Shown here: positions 4,921 through 6,480 of the stretch, piece by piece
Layout: every line of letters starts with the position of its first letter
Position numbering within the stretch: position 1 is the stretch's first letter
Assembly (NCBI GenBank): GCA_030690245.1
Contig: JAUYGW010000344.1
Coordinates: 1-6,480 of the forward strand
Source: Gallionella sp.
GTDB taxonomy: Bacteria; Pseudomonadota; Gammaproteobacteria; Burkholderiales; Gallionellaceae
Direction of reading: 5' to 3'
Length of the DNA stretch: 6,480 bases
The notes under the pieces: model-generated
The model's database searches: none
What the model was told of the DNA's origin: nothing
The model's input: only the letters and a program-made list of their open reading frames with translations
Made by a program: the position numbers and the translations under genes

Positions 4921-5958
4921 GTGGACGTCACATTGGCCATAGACGCGATGGGAGGCGATCATGGCACGACGGTCACCGTCCGCGCCGCGGTCGATTATCT
5001 GAAGCATTCTCCCGGCGATACCATCATCTTGGTGGGTATTCCCGATGCCATCGAATCCGAGCTGCGCACTCTGAGCGTGCAGACGAGTACCCATTTGCGC
5101 ATTCATCCCGCCAGCGAAGTGGTTGGAATGGACGAGTCGCCGCAATCCGTATTGCGCGGCAAAAAAGATTCCTCGATGCGCGTCAGCATCAATCTGGTCA
5201 AGAGCGGCGAGGCGCTGGCCTGCGTCAGCGCAGGCAATACCGGCGCGCTGATGGCGACGGCGCGTTATGTGCTGAAAACCATCCCTGGCATCGACCGCCC
5301 CGCGATCGCCTCGTATCTGCCGACCAAAAAAGGCCAGATTTGCATGCTTGATCTGGGCGCCAACACCGACTGCTCCGCCGAACATTTGCTGCAATTCGCG
5401 CTGATGGGTTCCACGCTGGTTACCGCACTGGAGCACAAACCCAACCCCTGCATCGGCCTGCTGTATATCGGCAGCGAAGACATCAAGGGCAACGAAGTGG
5501 TCATGCAGGACGCCGAATTGCTGCGCGCCTGCGACCTCAATTTCTACGGCAACGTCGAAGGCAACGACATCTTCAAGGGCACCACCGACGTCGTGGTATG
5601 CGACGGTTTCGTCGGCAATGTCGCGCTCAAGACCACCGAAGGGCTGGCGCAGATGCTGGGAGGGTTTCTGCGCGAAGAATTCAGCCGCAACCTGTTCACC
5701 AAGCTCGCCGCAGTGGTGGCGATGCCGGTGCTCAAGGCCTTCAAGCACCGGGTCGATCATCGCCGCTACAACGGCGCGAGCTTCCTCGGCCTGAAGGGCA
5801 TCGTGGTGAAGAGCCACGGCTCGGCGGATGCCTACGGCTTCCGCTGCGCCATCGAGCGCGCCGCCGAGGAGGCGCGCGAGGGCATGCTGCGGCATATCAG
5901 CGAGCATATCGAGAAGTGGCATCACGAGCGTCAAAATACAGCGCAAGGAGCAGTCTGA
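4921..5958 (+). CDS. plsX: Phosphate acyltransferase PlsX
   Basis: PlsX converts acyl-ACP and phosphate to acyl-phosphate, the acyl donor for PlsY in phospholipid synthesis; it is a peripheral membrane enzyme. The 345-residue length is typical. Conserved segments are [10 protein letters not shown] (6-15), [12 protein letters not shown] (101-112), LDLGANTDC (143-151), [10 protein letters not shown] (183-192), [19 protein letters not shown] (223-241) and [14 protein letters not shown] (290-303). The start codon is GTG at 4921, giving (M)[14 protein letters not shown], the family-standard N-terminus. An AAGGGA ribosome-like site at 4908-4913 is spaced 7 nt from it. The stop TGA overlaps the fabH ATG by one base (TGATG), which indicates translational coupling. 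No separate promoter is clear. Confidence 0.96.
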   Translation: MDVTLAIDAMGGDHGTTVTVRAAVDYLKHSPGDTIILVGIPDAIESELRTLSVQTSTHLRIHPASEVVGMDESPQSVLRGKKDSSMRVSINLVKSGEALACVSAGNTGALMATARYVLKTIPGIDRPAIASYLPTKKGQICMLDLGANTDCSAEHLLQFALMGSTLVTALEHKPNPCIGLLYIGSEDIKGNEVVMQDAELLRACDLNFYGNVEGNDIFKGTTDVVVCDGFVGNVALKTTEGLAQMLGGFLREEFSRNLFTKLAAVVAMPVLKAFKHRVDHRRYNGASFLGLKGIVVKSHGSADAYGFRCAIERAAEEAREGMLRHISEHIEKWHHERQNTAQGAV

Positions 5959-6480
5959 TGTATTCAAGAATTATCGGCACTGGCAGTTATTTGCCTGCCA
6001 AGACGCTGACTAATTTCGACCTAGAAAAGATCGTCGAAACTTCGCACGACTGGATCGTAACGCGCAGCGGCATCGTCGAGCGGCATTTCGCGGCGGACGA
6101 CGAGATGACCAGTGATCTCGCCTTGCACGCCAGCCGCCGCGCCATTGAAGCGGCGGGGATCAGCGCGGACCAGATCGACATGGTGATCGTTGCGACCACC
6201 TCGCCGGACAAGATGTTCCCCAGCACCGCCTGTATTCTGCAAGACAAGCTCGGCATCAGGAATTGCGGCGCGGCATTCGATATGCAGGCGGTATGCGGCG
6301 GCTTCGTCTATGCGCTGAATACCGCCGATCTGTACATACGCGGCGGGCAGGCCAAGACCGTGCTGGTGGTCGGCGCGGAAGTGCTGTCGCGCATGCTGGA
6401 CTGGACTGACCGCACCACCTGCGTGCTGTTCGGCGACGGCGCGGGCGCGGTGGTGCTGCAAGCCAGCGAAACACCGGGCA
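5958..6480 (+). CDS. fabH: Beta-ketoacyl-ACP synthase III FabH (partial, 3' end outside window)
   Basis: FabH condenses acetyl-CoA with malonyl-ACP to start fatty-acid synthesis. Only the first 174 codons lie in the window and the frame is open to the edge. The N-terminus [13 protein letters not shown] is typical. [13 protein letters not shown] (31-43) contains W32 and R36, which correspond to CoA-contacting positions in E. coli Fab[13 protein letters not shown] (81-92) and the nucleophile C113 in [10 protein letters not shown] follow, and [11 protein letters not shown] (157-167) is the conserved thiolase-fold segment. The catalytic His and Asn of the C-terminal half are beyond the edge. An AAGGAG site at 5945-5950 is 7 nt before ATG 5958, and the ATG overlaps the plsX stop by one base. 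The rest of a fab cluster probably follows to the right, which is inference. Confidence 0.96.
   Translation, partial: MYSRIIGTGSYLPAKTLTNFDLEKIVETSHDWIVTRSGIVERHFAADDEMTSDLALHASRRAIEAAGISADQIDMVIVATTSPDKMFPSTACILQDKLGIRNCGAAFDMQAVCGGFVYALNTADLYIRGGQAKTVLVVGAEVLSRMLDWTDRTTCVLFGDGAGAVVLQASETPG

Noticed and set aside
4918..5967. 349-codon open frame on the minus strand opposite plsX
   Set aside because: It spans plsX almost exactly in antisense with an Ala/His/Arg-rich translation and no recognisable domain. It is a codon-bias shadow.
1..6480. CRISPR array, insertion sequence or phage genes
   Set aside because: No regularly spaced repeats, no transposase or integrase motifs and no terminal inverted repeats were seen on either strand.

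Overview
The window looks like a chromosomal stretch from a betaproteobacterium, most probably of the Gallionellaceae/Nitrosomonadales/Methylophilales group. Two things point there. The housekeeping proteins (GltX, YceD/DUF177, L32, PlsX, FabH) and their order are proteobacterial. The SOS gene pair also carries an operator, GAACGAACGTTC, identical to the non-canonical LexA consensus I recall being reported for Sideroxydans and Gallionella and proposed for Nitrosomonadales and Methylophilales, rather than the usual betaproteobacterial CTGT-N8-ACAG.

Layout. Positions 1-322 hold no recognisable gene: an imperfect direct repeat, a small hairpin, a possible 12-codon leader ORF, then a strong promoter (TTGACA-N17-TATTGT) whose spacer is filled by the palindromic operator. 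Positions 323-2062 are umuD-umuC, encoding the two parts of translesion DNA polymerase V, transcribed rightward. A stem-loop follows umuC. Then comes a leftward tRNA-Val(CAC) gene (2266-2340) with its own terminator. The 295-bp AT-rich gap after it (2341-2635) contains a truncated, D-arm-deleted copy of the 5' half of that same tRNA.

From 2636 to the right edge everything is core metabolism on the + strand: gltX (glutamyl-tRNA synthetase), then yceD-rpmF (23S rRNA accumulation factor and ribosomal protein L32) ending at a perfect 12-bp terminator hairpin, then plsX-fabH (phospholipid and fatty-acid initiation). fabH runs off the window. This yceD-rpmF-plsX-fabH order is the classical proteobacterial arrangement linking ribosome assembly to lipid synthesis.

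Regulatory logic. Three + strand promoters can be proposed: an SOS promoter for umuDC, and two for gltX and yceD. The last two share the 12-mer ATGCGCGCCTCA spanning the -10 end and a GC-rich discriminator, the type associated with stringent (ppGpp/DksA) control. The yceD promoter lies so close to the start codon that a leaderless mRNA is predicted. I found no wholly new multi-gene system. The points most worth checking are the non-canonical SOS operator, the predicted leaderless yceD transcript, the shared discriminator and the tRNA-Val fragment.
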